Notes: a model not told the origin generated them from the sequence alone. Counted from the first letter of the stretch, positions 25,909 through 37,724 are shown. The stretch is 64,000 bases of DNA from Dermatemys mawii (GCA_007922305.1 ML677333.1:19179555-19243554), one strand, 5' to 3'. Translations and numbers: made by a program.

Positions 25909-26038
25909 AGAAGTGACAAAGTCCTGTGGCACCTTAAAGACTAACTAAAGTATTAGAGCATAAGCTTTCGTGGGCCAATACCCACTTCTTCGGATGCAAG
26001 CAGTGGAAGTATCCAGGGGCAGGGATAAATAAGAGGAC
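25909..26038 (-). repeat. PLE 5' terminal repeat (inverted)
   Basis: Read on the minus strand this matches 28285-28412 with a limited number of differences: ctcttatttatccctgcccc, a tggcccacgaaagcttatgc stretch, and aaggtgccacaggactttgt. It lacks the final ~35 bases present in the 3' copy, so it is truncated at the outer end exactly where the target duplication begins. Confidence 0.92.
25956..25997 (-). ncRNA. Hammerhead-like ribozyme motif, 5' copy
   Basis: On the minus strand: C-CGAAGA core, a GTGGG/CCCAC stem with tattgg loop, GAAA, then a tiny AGC-ttat-GCT stem III followed by C. This follows the minimal type I hammerheads described in Penelope-like elements (core CUGANGA ... GAAA). One core base differs (the U after the first C is C), and I could not draw a convincing stem I, so self-cleavage is doubtful. 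Confidence 0.6.
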
Positions 26039-26067
26039 TCTCATTCTGCCCCACCACCCCCACAAAT

Positions 26068-28225
26068 ATGATACAGTTCTGCAGTGATCTGGAAGCCTAC
26101 TTTTGCTGTCTCCGACTCAAAGAATACTTTCAAGACAACATGGAACAGTGCACTGATACACAGACACCCTCCCAACAGCAGCACAAGAAGAAGAACTCCA
26201 CATTGACTCCTCCTGAGGGTCGAAATGACAGTCTGGACCTATACATAAAATGCTTCCACCGACGTGCACAGGCAGAAATTGTGGAAAAACAACATCGCCT
26301 GCCTCACAACCTAAGTCGTGCAGAACGGAATGCTACCCACAGCCTCAGAAATAACCCTGACATTATAATCAAAGAGGCTGATAAAGGAGGTGCTGTTGTC
26401 ATCATAGACAGGTCAGACTACCAAAAGGAGGCTACCAGACAACTCTCCAATACCAATTTCTACAGGTCACTTCCCTCAGAACCCACTGAGGAATATACCA
26501 AGAAACTGCACCATCTACTCAGGACAATCCCTACTCTAACACAGGAACAAATTAACATACCCTTAGAGTCCTGACTGGGGTTATTCTATCTACTACCCAA
26601 GATCCACAAACCTGGAAATCCTGGACACCCCATCATCTCGGGCATTGGCACTCTCACTGAAGGACTGTCTGGGTATGTGGACTCTCTACTCAGACCCTAC
26701 GCCACCAGCACTCCCAGCTATCTCCGTGACACCACCGACTTCCTGAGAAAACTACAATGCATTGGTGACCTTCCAGAAACACCATCCTAGCCACCATGGA
26801 TGTGGAGGCTCTCTACACAAACATCCCACACAGAGATGGAATACAAGCTGTCAGGAACAGTATCCCTGATGATGCCACAGCACAAGTGGTTGCTGAGCTC
26901 TGTGACTTTATCCTCACACACAATTATTTCAAATTTGGTGACAATATATACCTCCAGACCAGTGGCACTGCTATGGGCACCCGCATGGGCCCGCAGTATG
27001 CCAACATTTTTATGGCTGACCTGGAACAACGCTTCCTCAATGCTCGTCCACTCACGTCCCTTCTCTACCTACGCTACATTGATGACATCTTCATCATCTG
27101 GACCCATGGGAAGGAAACTCTGGAAGAATTCCACCACGATTTCAACAGCTTCCACCTCACCATCCACCTCAGCCTGGACTAGTCTACATGAGAAGTCCAC
27201 TTCCTAGACACCATGGTGCAAATTAATGACGGCCACATTAATACCACCCTATACTGAAAACTTACCAACAGCTATGCCTACCTTCATGCCTCCAGCTTCC
27301 ATCCCGGACACACCACGTGATCCACTGTCTACAGCCAAGCACTGAGGTACAATCGTATTTGCTCCAACCTCTCAGACAGAGACCAACACCTACAAGATCT
27401 TCACCAAGCATTCTCAAAACTACAATACCCACACAAGGAAATAAGGAAACAGATCAACAGAGCCAGACATGTACCCAGAAGCTTCCTCCTGCAAGCAAGC
27501 CCAAGAAAGAAAACAACAGAACACCACTGGCTATCACCTACAGTCCTCAGTTAAAACCTCTCCAACGCCTCATCAGTGATTTACAACCCATCCTGGACAA
27601 TGATCCCTAACTTTCATAGGCCTTGGGAGGCAGGCCAATCCTTGCCCACAGACAACTCACCAACCTCAAACATATTCTTACCAGAAATAGCACACCACGC
27701 CACAATAACTCTAACTCAGGAACCAATCCATGCAACAAACCTCAATGCCAACTCTGCCCACACATCTACACCAGCAACACTGTCACAGGACCCCAGCCAG
27801 GTCAGCCACACCATCACTGGTTCATTCACTTGCACATCTACCAATGTAATATATGCCATTATGTGCCAGCACTGTCCCTCTGTCATGTACATTGGCCAAA
27901 CTGGACAGTCCCTACGAAAAAGGATAAATGGACACAAATCAGATATCAGGAATGGCAATATACAAAAACCTGTAGGAGAACACTTCAATCTCACTGGACA
28001 CAAAATTAGAGATCTAAGGGTCACCATCTTGCAGCAAAAAAACCTTCAAGACCAGACTGCAAAGAGAGACTGCAGAGCCGCAATTCATTTGCAAATTTGA
28101 TACCATCAATCAAGGATTGAACAAAGACTATGAGTGGCTAGCTAACTACAAAAGCAGCTTCTCTTCTTTCAGTGTTTACGCCTCCAGACCAGCTGCTAGA
28201 GGAGCACCTCATCCTCCCTGATTAG
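26068..28225 (+). pseudogene. PLE reverse transcriptase + GIY-YIG endonuclease, broken
   Basis: N-terminal part 26068-26574 holds DIIIKEADKGGAVVIIDRSD. After a stop at 26572, the same frame gives LPKIHKPGNPGHPIISG (RT finger motif). A frameshift near 26780 leads to MDVEALYTNIPHRDGI (motif A), SGTAMGTRMGPQYANIF (motif B) and LRYIDDIFIIW (motif C with the catalytic YIDD). Further stops occur near 27180, 27256 and 27551. The C-terminal part has a CNKPQCQLC cluster in a second frame near 27740, then VIYAIMCQHC...YIGQTGQSLRKRINGHK, the GIY-YIG nuclease with its arginine and zinc-type cysteines. A last shift near 28095 gives GLNKDYEWLA. The motifs suit a GIY-YIG-bearing Penelope/Neptune-type element. 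The gene cannot produce a full protein. Confidence 0.93.
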
Positions 28226-28284
28226 AGATAACAAGCTGGTTCATCCTGATTGGACTACCCTTGTTATCTCCAACCTGGCCCTTG

Positions 28285-28447
28285 CCTCTTATTTATCCCT
28301 GCCCCTGGACACTTCCATTGCTTGCATCCAACGAAGTAGGTATTAGCCCACGAAAGATTATGCTCTAATACTTTAGTTAGTCTTTAAGGTGCCACAGGAC
28401 TCTGTCACTTCTGGAATTCCAGACTAACACAGCTACCTCTCTGATTC
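28285..28447 (+). repeat. PLE 3' terminal repeat
   Basis: Sense copy: cctcttatttatccctgccc ... ttagtctttaaggtgccaca ... cagactaacacagctacctc and tctgattc, directly followed by the target duplication. The ggtgccacaggact...cagactaacac segment is a very common dispersed fragment in turtle DNA as I know it. Confidence 0.92.
28324..28368 (+). ncRNA. Hammerhead-like ribozyme motif, 3' copy
   Basis: Plus-strand counterpart: catccaacgaagtaggtatt followed by agcccacgaaagattatgct. Stem II now has one mismatch (GTAGG/CCCAC), stem III is damaged (AGA/GCT) and the core reads CAACGA. It is more decayed than the 5' copy and presumably inactive. Confidence 0.5.
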
Positions 28448-28719
28448 AATACATCAGAAGTACATCTATGCTTAAGGTAGTGTGAGGCCTATCAACAATG
28501 CATACTCTGCTAGCATGGATATAAACTGCAGTGTAGACAGTGTGGCATTGTTTAGGTGCATAGTGTATAATGCCCTAATTCTTAAACCCTAGGGTATATA
28601 ACCTACAGGGATCTCTATAGGCCAAACCAGTGCCCTCCACATGTGCACAGGTATTGTTATCCTAACTGGTGCTGGAGCCTTTCCCTGCCACAGTAAAATA
28701 CTCCAGTAGTGGGGAATAG

Positions 28720-28895
28720 CTCTGACAGCAGAGGAAGCAGCTAGAGAAGGCTTTGGCAGTCACTGGAAATTTTTAAAATTAGGTTAGATAAAGACCTGTC
28801 AGGGATGGTCTAAATAATACTTAGGCCTGCCTTGAGTGCAGAGGACTGAACTAAAAGACCTTTCAAGGTCCTTTCCAGTCTTATGATTATATGAT
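28720..28895 (+). mobile_element. CR1 LINE 3' end
   Basis: Short CR1 tail: aaattaggttagataaagac, ctgtcagggatggtctaaat and aaggtcctttccagtcttat followed by gattatatgat. Same part of the element as 12540-12715. Confidence 0.85.
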
Positions 28896-30567
28896 CTACT
28901 GCTAATGCATCCAGATCTGTACATGGAGTTGCTTCAGGATGGTCAAGTGCAGGCTCATAATATTCTCAGTACTTTTGAAGAACCTTTTCTTGTTAATGAG
29001 CATAGACCCGAAGAAAAGTCCAGTTTTAAGTCAAAGTGATTGAATAGTTTTACATGCCGTGTGGAATTTATTAGATCTAATTCCTGCTTCTTCCTCTTTT
29101 GTCAAGTTCTCAAAATAAGCTTTATGATCCATTTTTGCTCTCACTTAAAAATATTTTGTAAATGTTTATGTCATCATAGCACTGTCTGGCTTCAGATTTC
29201 TTTTGCAAAATTTAAAATATCTCAATTGCACAGCCAAAGACATTGATTCTGGGTTATGGGATGGCCTCTGTGCCTTCTGAGATGCCTGTCTTATGACCAT
29301 TTAGGCTAATTCTACATCAACCAGAAGAGTACCTAGTGCATTAACTTTGTTTTTCACTGTCAACATTGGGTTAGCAAGTGCTGAATTTGTATATATGTGT
29401 TGTGCCTCAAACGCAGTTGAAATTGAGTAGAAAATGCCATTTTAGTCATAAAAAATGTTGACTAGTGTTTGCCAGGGCTTCTGCACCTCTGTAGTCCCAG
29501 TACAACATTGCTATACTATTCTGGACTGATACAGGGTCCAGTTCATTCTTCATCTGGCCATTGTTGGATATCCACATTTACTGATAGATATCTAAGCAGC
29601 TGGAAAAAGCTGCCGGTAATGGAAATGTTGTGAGAAGTGTAAAAGGACAGTTATCTGAGTTGTCATTTATTGTTCTGGAGCAAAATGGCCTGAGAATAGC
29701 TCTGAAGCCATTTCTGGGATGACTAGGTACAATATAATGTCTCCAAGTACAATAAGTTGTGTGTGCTGCGGAATAGATTGCATCATTGCTGCCAGTAGCT
29801 GATAGAATTAATCTTTAATAGCATCTGTAGCTTCCTCAGTGGGGTGTAGAATACAGTGATGGATAGCAGCCCCTGACAATGCCTCTGGTGTACAACAGTG
29901 AATCAAAAATAGGGTCCCACGATGTGTGTGATTTATTAAAAAGTGTTTGGAGGATGAGTGCCATCCTGTTTATACGTCTAGTTCCTCCAGAATACAGTAG
30001 ACTTGCATTCACCACAAAATGTTGACCTTTATTCATGAGTCGCACACTGGCTGTTCCAGAATCTGCAGTGTTGCATTGTTTCAATTCTTGGACTAGCAAA
30101 ACCTGGTAATGACCTTATTTAGGATTAGTATATTTCAGGTGGAAAATCTGTGGATGATTTAGATCTTATGGAGTTTGTCTTAAACTGTGGACCAGATTTC
30201 ATTCACTGGCTCGCTATATCTCCTTGGGACTACTCTTAGAGACAGAGTAGTGATTTTGTTTCGGGACACCAACCCCCTTCTTAGAAATCCTTTTGCATGT
30301 AGCAGATGGTTCTGAGGTTGAAACTCTTCCACCTTCACCACAGTTTATGGAATAATTTTCTCTCCTCTAGATCCACTGTTGGCCTTCACTTGTAACACTG
30401 AGCAGGTGCTCTTACTGGATACGACTGCTCAGAGCAGGTACTTTAGCTGATCCTCCTTTATCTTTGTTTTCTCTTATTTGTAAAACTGAAGCCTCCCACG
30501 CTGATCATGAATCATTATATTACCTTCAATTTTTCAATGGATATTGAAATTAGATGTGCAAGGTCAA

Positions 30568-31274
30568 TGTAGCGGGGTGGCTACACGCTCCCAACCACAA
30601 AGGGTTAAAATCAACCCAGAGAGAAGGCTGGGGCAGTAGGGTAAAGCCCAGGTTGATTGAGAGAGTAGGGTCAGCTGGGTGGCCCCGCCCCAAACACTCC
30701 TCAGGCGCTTATAAAGGGCTGAGAGGCCAAGGCAGCAGAGGAGTGTCTCCTCTGTCTCCAGAGATAGACAGGCCTGGCTGCTGGGAAACACAAGGTACCT
30801 AGGGTGGAGCGGGGCTGGGCCAGGCCAGGCAAGAGGAGCTGGGGAAGCTCTGGCCTGGAAACCCCCAGTCTGCAGGGCCTAGGGGGAAGGCCCAATAGAG
30901 GGTACTGGGGTTGCAGGCGGCAGCCCAGGGCTAAAGAGACAGAGGCAGCAGGCCAACGCCCCTTGCCGGTGATGAGTGGCAAGTAGACTGCAGTCTGCCT
31001 CAGTGAGCGGGGGCAAGTGGTGACTGGCAGTTGCCTAGACTGAGGCAAGGTGGGGATAGGGGGTGGGGGTTCCCTGGGGAGGGGAGACCCTGAGATGGTG
31101 GAGGTATTGTGGGGTGCAGCACCTGAGGTAGGAGGGCACCGGGGCCCAGGGAGGGGTACCGGGGGCCAGTAGCATGCAGGACTACAGCCTGCAGAGGGCG
31201 CTCCAGGAGCTGGCGAGCTAATTCCCTGGACAGACCAGCAGGAGGCGCTGGTGGTGAGTCGCCGCTTCGCTACA
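30568..31274 (+). repeat. Solo LTR, 707 bp (TGTAGCG...CGCTACA)
   Basis: Begins TGTAGCGGGGTGG and ends CGCTTCGCTACA, so TGTAGCG/CGCTACA form the terminal inverted repeat. The flanks are gtcaa and gtcag, a five-base duplication with one change. A TATA box (cttataaagg, 30709-30716) lies about 140 bases in. The family matches the older copy at 2300-2985. There is no adjoining gag, pol or env, so this is a solo LTR left by recombination between two LTRs; the family (ERV or Gypsy) was not determined. Confidence 0.85.
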
Positions 31275-33104
31275 GTCAGTAAATGCTAGTTAATGTTCAT
31301 TCAGGTTGCACTTCTTACACATTTTTTGTTTCTTTTATCTCCGCAGTATTATTTCCACTTTCAGAAGGCTGTTAGCTAAGGCTCTGATTCAATAAAACAT
31401 ACGTGTACTTAACTTTAACTTTGGAACATAATTGAGCACTCTGCAGAATAGAGATGGGGTTATTTACCTGCTCAATCAGGTGTAAATTCATAAAATGAGC
31501 ACAACAAGGTTTGTCGAAGTATTAAAAGTGCCAACAGTGAGCCAGATAATCAAATACTAGTAGGGTAGGACTTTCAGACATGCCTAGCATTGGCCTAGCT
31601 CCGATTCTACTTAAGTCAACAGTAAAACTCCCATTAATCCACAGTGAATTAGACTCAGGTATCACACTTTTTAATGTCCCAACCTAGAGATTCTATATGC
31701 TGTTTTGATCATTTTTTTTTTTTTAAAAAAAAACACTGAGAATAATTGGAATATAAAATAGTTTCAGAGGCAGTAGTGAAATCTCCATTACTTGAGTTAT
31801 TTAAACAGATTGGACAAATAATTTAAAAATATAGTGAAGGGAAACAAATCTACAGAAGAATGGAAAAGGTCATTTTATAGGGTTTTTTTCTACTTCTATA
31901 TGATTTTCTCAGAAATGCAACCTTACCACAGTGGTATTAAAAAAAAGAATGCTTTGCGTTTCTAAGGAAAGTACAGTACTAGCTGCACCTCTGCCCCTTT
32001 ATTAGTGCCTCCACGAGCACCTAGCCCAGGTCTTTAGTCTCTTAACTGTCTTGGGGCACAATCATGTGATTCTTCCACTGGGATCTAATCACAGTATTGT
32101 GTTCGTACCAAGCGCTTATCCTTCAGGTCCAACTGAGCTTAGGCTCCAGCATTTACTCCTGGTGAACCTGTAAACTGTCAGAGTGATCAACAGCCTTCTC
32201 AACACAAATTATTTTTGTATAACAGTTGGAATAAAGCATTTGAGGGGGAAAAAAAGAGGATTTTAAGGCAATGCACAGCATATTTAGTCTCATCTGATTT
32301 TATGCTTCACCATAAGCTAAATTAGGATTCCTTCTTAAAATACAAGAGAACAGAACAGAACCAAGTTAAATTATTTTAGGAAGCCAAAAAAATTGGGCTC
32401 TTGGGACCCAGCCTGGACTCAGCTTGTTTCCCAGAATCTGAGTTTTCTGAAAGCCTCACCATTTGTCTGGGCTCAACTACCATATTGGTCAATGGTGTCG
32501 TTTTTACCGGGCCAAGATATTAATTCACGCTTGTGCATCAAACTAGTTTTCCCAGTGGACCAGCAAGGCCATGTAGTGGAATACCCCTGTGATGGTCTAA
32601 CTACCCAACAATGGAGCAAGTTATTCAGACTAATGGCTTGCATTCACTGGTTTTGTCACTGAATCTACGTATGAGTGTGTTGGGAGTACATAGGGACTTC
32701 TCTGTTTCCCTCTGATAGTCTAACACACAATCCCAGCTATATTGGGGGATACAGACCAATAATCATTACCGAGCAGCCTACCATTCACCACAGAATCTAT
32801 GCACAATGTAAAAGGTGTATAAAGAAGGCACAAACAGTTCTAAAGGGTACTTTTCTCTTTCTCTCCCATAGTTCCAGTGAGTATGTGGATATATTTAATG
32901 TGACTCATTGCTAAGGAAACAGTTTATTGATAAGCATGTGTATTTCTGATGTGGGCACTCTTGAAAGCATGGTCTTGCAGGTAAGGTACTAGACTAGATG
33001 GCAATCAGAAACTATGGTGAAGGGCACCATATAAGTACCCAAGATAGACAGTCAGGTTTGTAAAAGGAACATAGTAATTCCACTCTCCTGTCTCTTGTCT
33101 GTCT

Positions 33105-33245
33105 TGTCTTTTTAGATTGCATGCTTTTTTGGGGCAGGACTTCTCTCTGACTATCTGTATGTTTGTCTAATGCCTAGTGCAGTAGGGAACTCTCTCAGAC
33201 AGGGCCTCTAAGTGCTACTGCAATATAATAAGAAAAATAACAAGC
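33105..33245 (+). repeat. CORE-SINE/L2-like relic
   Basis: agattgcatgcttttttggg, gtctaatgcctagtgcagta and ctactgcaatataataagaa correspond to the same amniote repeat that is split at 15080-15450. Confidence 0.6.
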
Positions 33246-34559
33246 ATGTCTGGGCTCAGTCTGATCTCCTCTGTCCAGGAGTTCCATTAAAGGGTTTTGA
33301 GAATCGTTACAAAGTACGACAGCAAATTGGGCCACTTTTAGAAGCAAGCAATTCATGAAAAACAATAGTCCTGGTCCTTTTTTTCACAGTTTAAATGACA
33401 ACATTTATTACAAAAATAGAAAAACCCTTTGGTTTGCAACTGACATTTTCATGACCTCTTTGCTGGACTGTTTTAATCACAGTTGACTCTGATAAAGTAT
33501 CTCTGCTTCTACGCTTTCAGTGGGCCATCTCAGAAGTTAAGACCACTTTCTTTTCAGAACATTTCAAATCTTGTCTTTTCATCTGCTTTTTCATGGAGTT
33601 TTTTTCAAACTTTCCTATGAAAGGAGGTCGTGACTTTTCTTTTGGGCCAGGTATATACCATGAAGCACTTTGCTCCACATTTCCCTTTTTTTCCCCCCTT
33701 ATTTTTTGTGTGCATAGTTGGCTCCTCCCGTGAGACTGTAAAACTTCAGAGAGATCAGGTCCAGGGATATTTAAAAGCTAAACTGTTTCTGGATATTCAC
33801 CTCTCTTCTCTTTCTCTCCCTACAAGATTTTCAGCTTTGCCCACAGTCCTCAGTGTTCCATGTTCCATCAGAAACAAACCTCTGATTTTCTTTGTTTTGG
33901 GTCCATATAACTCATTTATTTTTAATTTTATGCAATAGCTAAAAATCAGCATATGGGGTACCCAAGACCAGTAATACATGACATAGTAATCACCCCAAAG
34001 GAGAGAGTATTCTCAAAAAGCACAGTAAAAGGGCAAATCATATAGCAAAATGGTATCCAACATACATAGTCCTCAGCCATGCACTAGACTTTCTATCTGG
34101 TTATTTATATTGGAGCTCATCACTATGTTATCTGGGAACCATAGCATAAAAAACACACATCCCAAAGGGAGGGTGAAGGAAGTAGCCTACAGATGTCTAG
34201 AATCTGGAGAGGTACCAAGTATCTGAAAGAGACCTTAGCAATAATTTTCTAGTATCTAATATTATTATTTATCCCATAGCCTCCATCAGGAACAGGTCCT
34301 CATTTTGCTATTCACTGTAGAAACATAAATGGTTCCTGCCTCAAAGAATTGTCTACATATCTGGCCCTGTTAATTCATCATCTCATTATTCTTTTCTTTT
34401 GTATTATTATTGTTAAACCCTGTCTTAAATTAGATGTGAACTCGAATAATAGAAATCCATTTTGTTTCTTCAAATCCCTCCTTAAATCTCTCAAGGGCTA
34501 TGATACCTATAAAATACTTGACAATGATAAGGCAGCTATTGTGCCGAGACCACTGCCTA

Positions 34560-34690
34560 CCATGCTGACCAATACTGTCTCACTGTTTCCCTGTACTCCC
34601 TGGGCTGTGTATACCTATTGTCTGTTGCCTTGTACTTAGATGGTAAACTCATTTTTGTTTCTCAAAATAATACCTAGAGCATATCTTTTA
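34560..34690 (+). repeat. CORE-SINE/L2-like relic
   Basis: Diverged copy with ccttgtacttagatggtaaa and aaaataatacctagagcata, in the order expected for the family seen at 33105-33245. Low similarity. Confidence 0.4.
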
Positions 34691-35019
34691 TAAAAAAAAA
34701 AACCACACTGTCTTGGTTTAAAAATTGCTAGTGATGGAAAATCTACCACCACACTTAGTAAATTCTTCCAATGGTAATACACTCACGATTAAAAATGTAT
34801 GCCTTATTTCCAGTCTGGATGTGTCTAGCTTCAATTTACAACAATTTACAAATTTGGATCAAATTATACTTGTTTCTCTAGACTGAAGAGCCCATTATCA
34901 AATATTTGTTCCCTGTATGGGCACTTACAGATAATAACTAAGTCCCCCCCACAAACATCTCTTTGTTAAGTGAAATATATTGAGCTCTTTAAGTCTATCA
35001 TTGTATGGCATGTTTTCTA

Positions 35020-35745
35020 ATCATCTTTTTCATGGGGTTAAACCAGATGACCCTTGTAGTCCCTCTTAACTCTATGGTTCTATGTCTTTCTATGATCATT
35101 CTTATGGTTCCTCTCTGAAGCCTCTCCAATTTATCTACACTTCTTGAAATGTGGAAACCAGAACTGAACATAATATTCAAGCAGTGCCAAATACAGAGGT
35201 ACAAAAACCTCTTTAGTCCTACTAAGATTCCCCTTTCTATGCATCCAAAGATGCATTAGCCCTTTTGGCCACACTGGGAGATCACATGCAGCTAATTATC
35301 CACCACAACCCTGAAATCGTCCAGAGTCACTGCTTTCCAGAATAAAGTCCTCTGTTCGGTAACTATGGCTTACACTCTATGTTCCGAGACATACATTAGC
35401 ATTTAGCCATATTAAAACACATATTGTTTGCTTGCTCCCAGATTACCAAGAGATGCAGGGTTGCTCTGTGTCAGTGACCTGGCCTCTTCATTATTTACCA
35501 CTTCCCCAATCTTTGGGTTGTCTGAAAACTTTCTTCTAGGTCATTGATAAAAATGTTAACCAGTGAAGGGCCAGTAACCAATCCCCATGAACCCATCTAG
35601 AAACATACCCACGTAGTGATAATTCCCTATGTCTAGCTACATTTTGAGACATATCAGTTAGCCAGCTTTTAATCCATGCAATATGTTCCATATTAATTTT
35701 ATATTGCTCTACTTTTTTAATCAAAATGTCATCTGACACCAAGTC
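35020..35745 (-). mobile_element. CR1 LINE, 3' part, minus strand
   Basis: Read on the minus strand: ttggtgtcagatgacatttt, a caatgacctagaagaaagtt segment, tttggcactgcttgaatatt followed by atgttcagttctggtttcca, gaagtgtagataaattggag and aggcttcagagaggaaccat. These are ORF2 C-terminal landmarks of CR1. The 3' tail is shortened, passing directly into aaccatagagttaagaggga. Orientation is the same as SNTG2. Confidence 0.85.
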
Positions 35746-36914
35746 CTAGTGATGGAGTGAGTATTAGCCTTATGGATCAGTTTAGGAATGGGCATCAAGA
35801 AGGAATGGGAGAAAGTACGACGACGTTTCCAAGAGCAGCAGACAAGCAGGCAGTAGAGACAACAACACTGCCTGAGCTGAAGGGATGATGGGACTGACAC
35901 TATGAATCCAAAACACTAAGCATGATGAGCCTTGATAATATGGAGAAGAAACATGAATTTGATGCATTGTGCATCAACAGACCTGTTACAGCAAAACTGT
36001 GACCCACAGTGAGTGTGTCTGCATATGTGCATTACTCAGTTGGAGTTCGTGGAGACAATGAGCTAGACTGATGCACAATGCCTCTAGGAGTGCTGGGAAA
36101 GCATGGTTAGAAGTTTCCTACCATAACCTTCTCCTGGGTGCAATGTGTTTTCCTTGTTTCTACACTAGCCTCAGTCTGTTGGTTGAAGTGACAGGTTGTC
36201 AGGGCTATGGCCTCACCACTACTCCTACCCTTCCCATCCTATTTGGGAAAGTTGGCACCCAAGTACAAAGATTAGAATTGTGACAATCCTTAAGCAAAAG
36301 AAGGGTACAAGTGAGGATGTAGAGGCTGCTTGTGTCTTTTTCCTTTCTTTGTGTACCCACAAACTTCATATTAAAGAAGCAACAGTGCTATCTGCTAAAA
36401 CTATCACACATGCCATAGCTTTGGTGAATAATCGCCGGCCTTGAAAAAGGCTCTAAACAGCATATCCAGCAGACCATTGCATGGTGCTACATCTGCTCAT
36501 TTCTTAACTACATGCTGAAGAATTGTAAAATAGCTGACATTCATTTTGGTTCAATGTAGACATATTGTTAATACAATTTTCTTAATCTCCTTTCCCCGCT
36601 TTCCTTTTTTCTTTTTCTCATTCCTAGCATGTAAACTGGTTTCCAACTAATTAAATCTTGAAATGCTTTCTGGCATGGTAGGAATATTTTGACTTCTGTA
36701 TTTCAATGAAATTCAATAAAGCATATGAAAGTTCACTTGAAAAAGTATCATTTCAAACTTTTAGAAGGTAGCCAGTCACCTCATGATAAAACCCTAGACA
36801 AATAATTTAGAAGAAAATGACAAAGATTCATTCTGATTCACCATTTGAAATTACGTTTGTGAACATAGTGGTAACACAGATTCTAATCAGACTAACTGGA
36901 ATCAGTTTGCTTAC

Positions 36915-37006
36915 TGTGTTAGTTGAATTCCCATTCAAATGTAAACCACTGTCAAAGAGAGGTGAGGAAGCTCCACTGCTATGATCACTGGATGGTCCAG
37001 GGGAAC
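36915..37006 (-). CDS. SNTG2: SNTG2 exon: serine-rich PDZ-PH linker
   Basis: A 92-bp internal exon on the minus strand. The first two bases complete a Gly codon begun in the previous exon, followed by SPGPSSDHSSGASSPLFDSG and then LHLNGNSTNT. This Ser/Pro/Gly-rich stretch matches the linker between the PDZ domain and the PH-like part of gamma-2-syntrophin. The acceptor is tttttag and the donor ACA/gtaagc is a good consensus. The exon enters in phase 1 and exits in phase 0, fitting both neighbours. Serine-rich linkers of this kind are usually flexible and may be phosphorylated; that is inference. The gene lies in long introns loaded with repeats, and the next exon is about 23 kb away at 13446-13573. 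Confidence 0.95.
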
Positions 37007-37700
37007 CTAAAAATCAGAAGGTGATAGTTAAACAATTATCTATGTTAAATTATTAAACAATCCATTATTATTTCAACTGAGGCAGGATTACAATGTGAGA
37101 ATTGGTGAAACACAACATAATATAAAAACAAACGTGTGACTGCCTTTTAGCAAGACAAGCAACAGCACACATCTGATCATATGCTGTACTTTATGGGATG
37201 AGAAAGATGAAGGCAGTTAGATATCTTTATGTATAAACTGTTCAATAGGATTACTGTCATGTTTAAGTGTTTGTCCGATTAAACCTTTTTGCAGTAAGGT
37301 CGAGTTTTTGAAAGTTGAATAGAGAATTTAGCCACTAATCTCCCATTAAGATTAATAACGAAATTCCCTAGCCACACATTAAGGGCATATGCCTGCACTG
37401 GTTTGTAAATGCATCTTACCAATTGGCTTGAATGGTGCCTAATAAGTGGACATGTAAACTTTATTAATGGATCTGATTTTTTTTTTCATTGGTGAATGCC
37501 TGATATTTTAGAGAATTGGAGATATTCATTATTTTAATTGGGAAATTAAATGAAAGAAAACACAGGATTGCAATGTTAATATTGCATGATTATGTGCTCA
37601 AAAGCCAAGTTTTGAGCTAGTTCATTTTTGTGCATATACCCATTAGGAGGTTGTCTGTAAATATATTGTTTGATGGCAGCTTATCTGGGATATGTATGTC

Positions 37701-37724
37701 TAATAGGTTATGGATAACCTATTA
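37701..37724. repeat. 24-bp palindrome
   Basis: taataggttat-gg-ataacctatta: two perfect 11-base arms around a 2-base centre in AT-rich sequence. Function unknown. Confidence 0.85.

Larger units (their letters stand above)
25901..28461 (+). mobile_element. Penelope-like retroelement (PLE) with inverted termini
   Basis: A 2.5-kb element inserted between copies of the 14-base sequence aatacatcagaagt (25901-25914 and 28448-28461). It holds a broken reverse transcriptase plus GIY-YIG endonuclease gene on the plus strand. A ~130-bp terminal segment is present at the 3' end in sense and at the 5' end in reverse, a known PLE arrangement from target-primed integration of tandem copies. Penelope-like elements are retroelements distinct from LINE and LTR classes. 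It lies in an SNTG2 intron, antisense to the gene. Confidence 0.93.
13574..36914 (-). other. SNTG2: SNTG2 intron, about 23.3 kb
   Basis: The interval between two phase-matched SNTG2 exons. It carries no other host exon I could recognise. Its contents are mostly repeats: a split CORE-SINE/hAT composite near 15.1-15.4 kb, CR1 copies near 17.4-18.5, 28.7 and 35.0-35.7 kb, a hAT-like element at 20.8-21.4 kb, a Penelope-like element at 25.9-28.5 kb and a solo LTR at 30.6-31.3 kb. Stretches 15.5-17.3, 18.6-20.7, 21.4-25.4, 28.9-30.5 and 31.3-35.0 kb hold short, heavily decayed sequence in which I see no gene. Confidence 0.85.

Noticed and set aside
32393..32914. Adjacent 89- and 79-codon plus-strand frames, with a QQW(S/N)KLF word also seen near 16360
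   Set aside because: The resemblance is short and the frames end at unrelated stops; it may be a decayed repeat but I cannot name it or show coding character.
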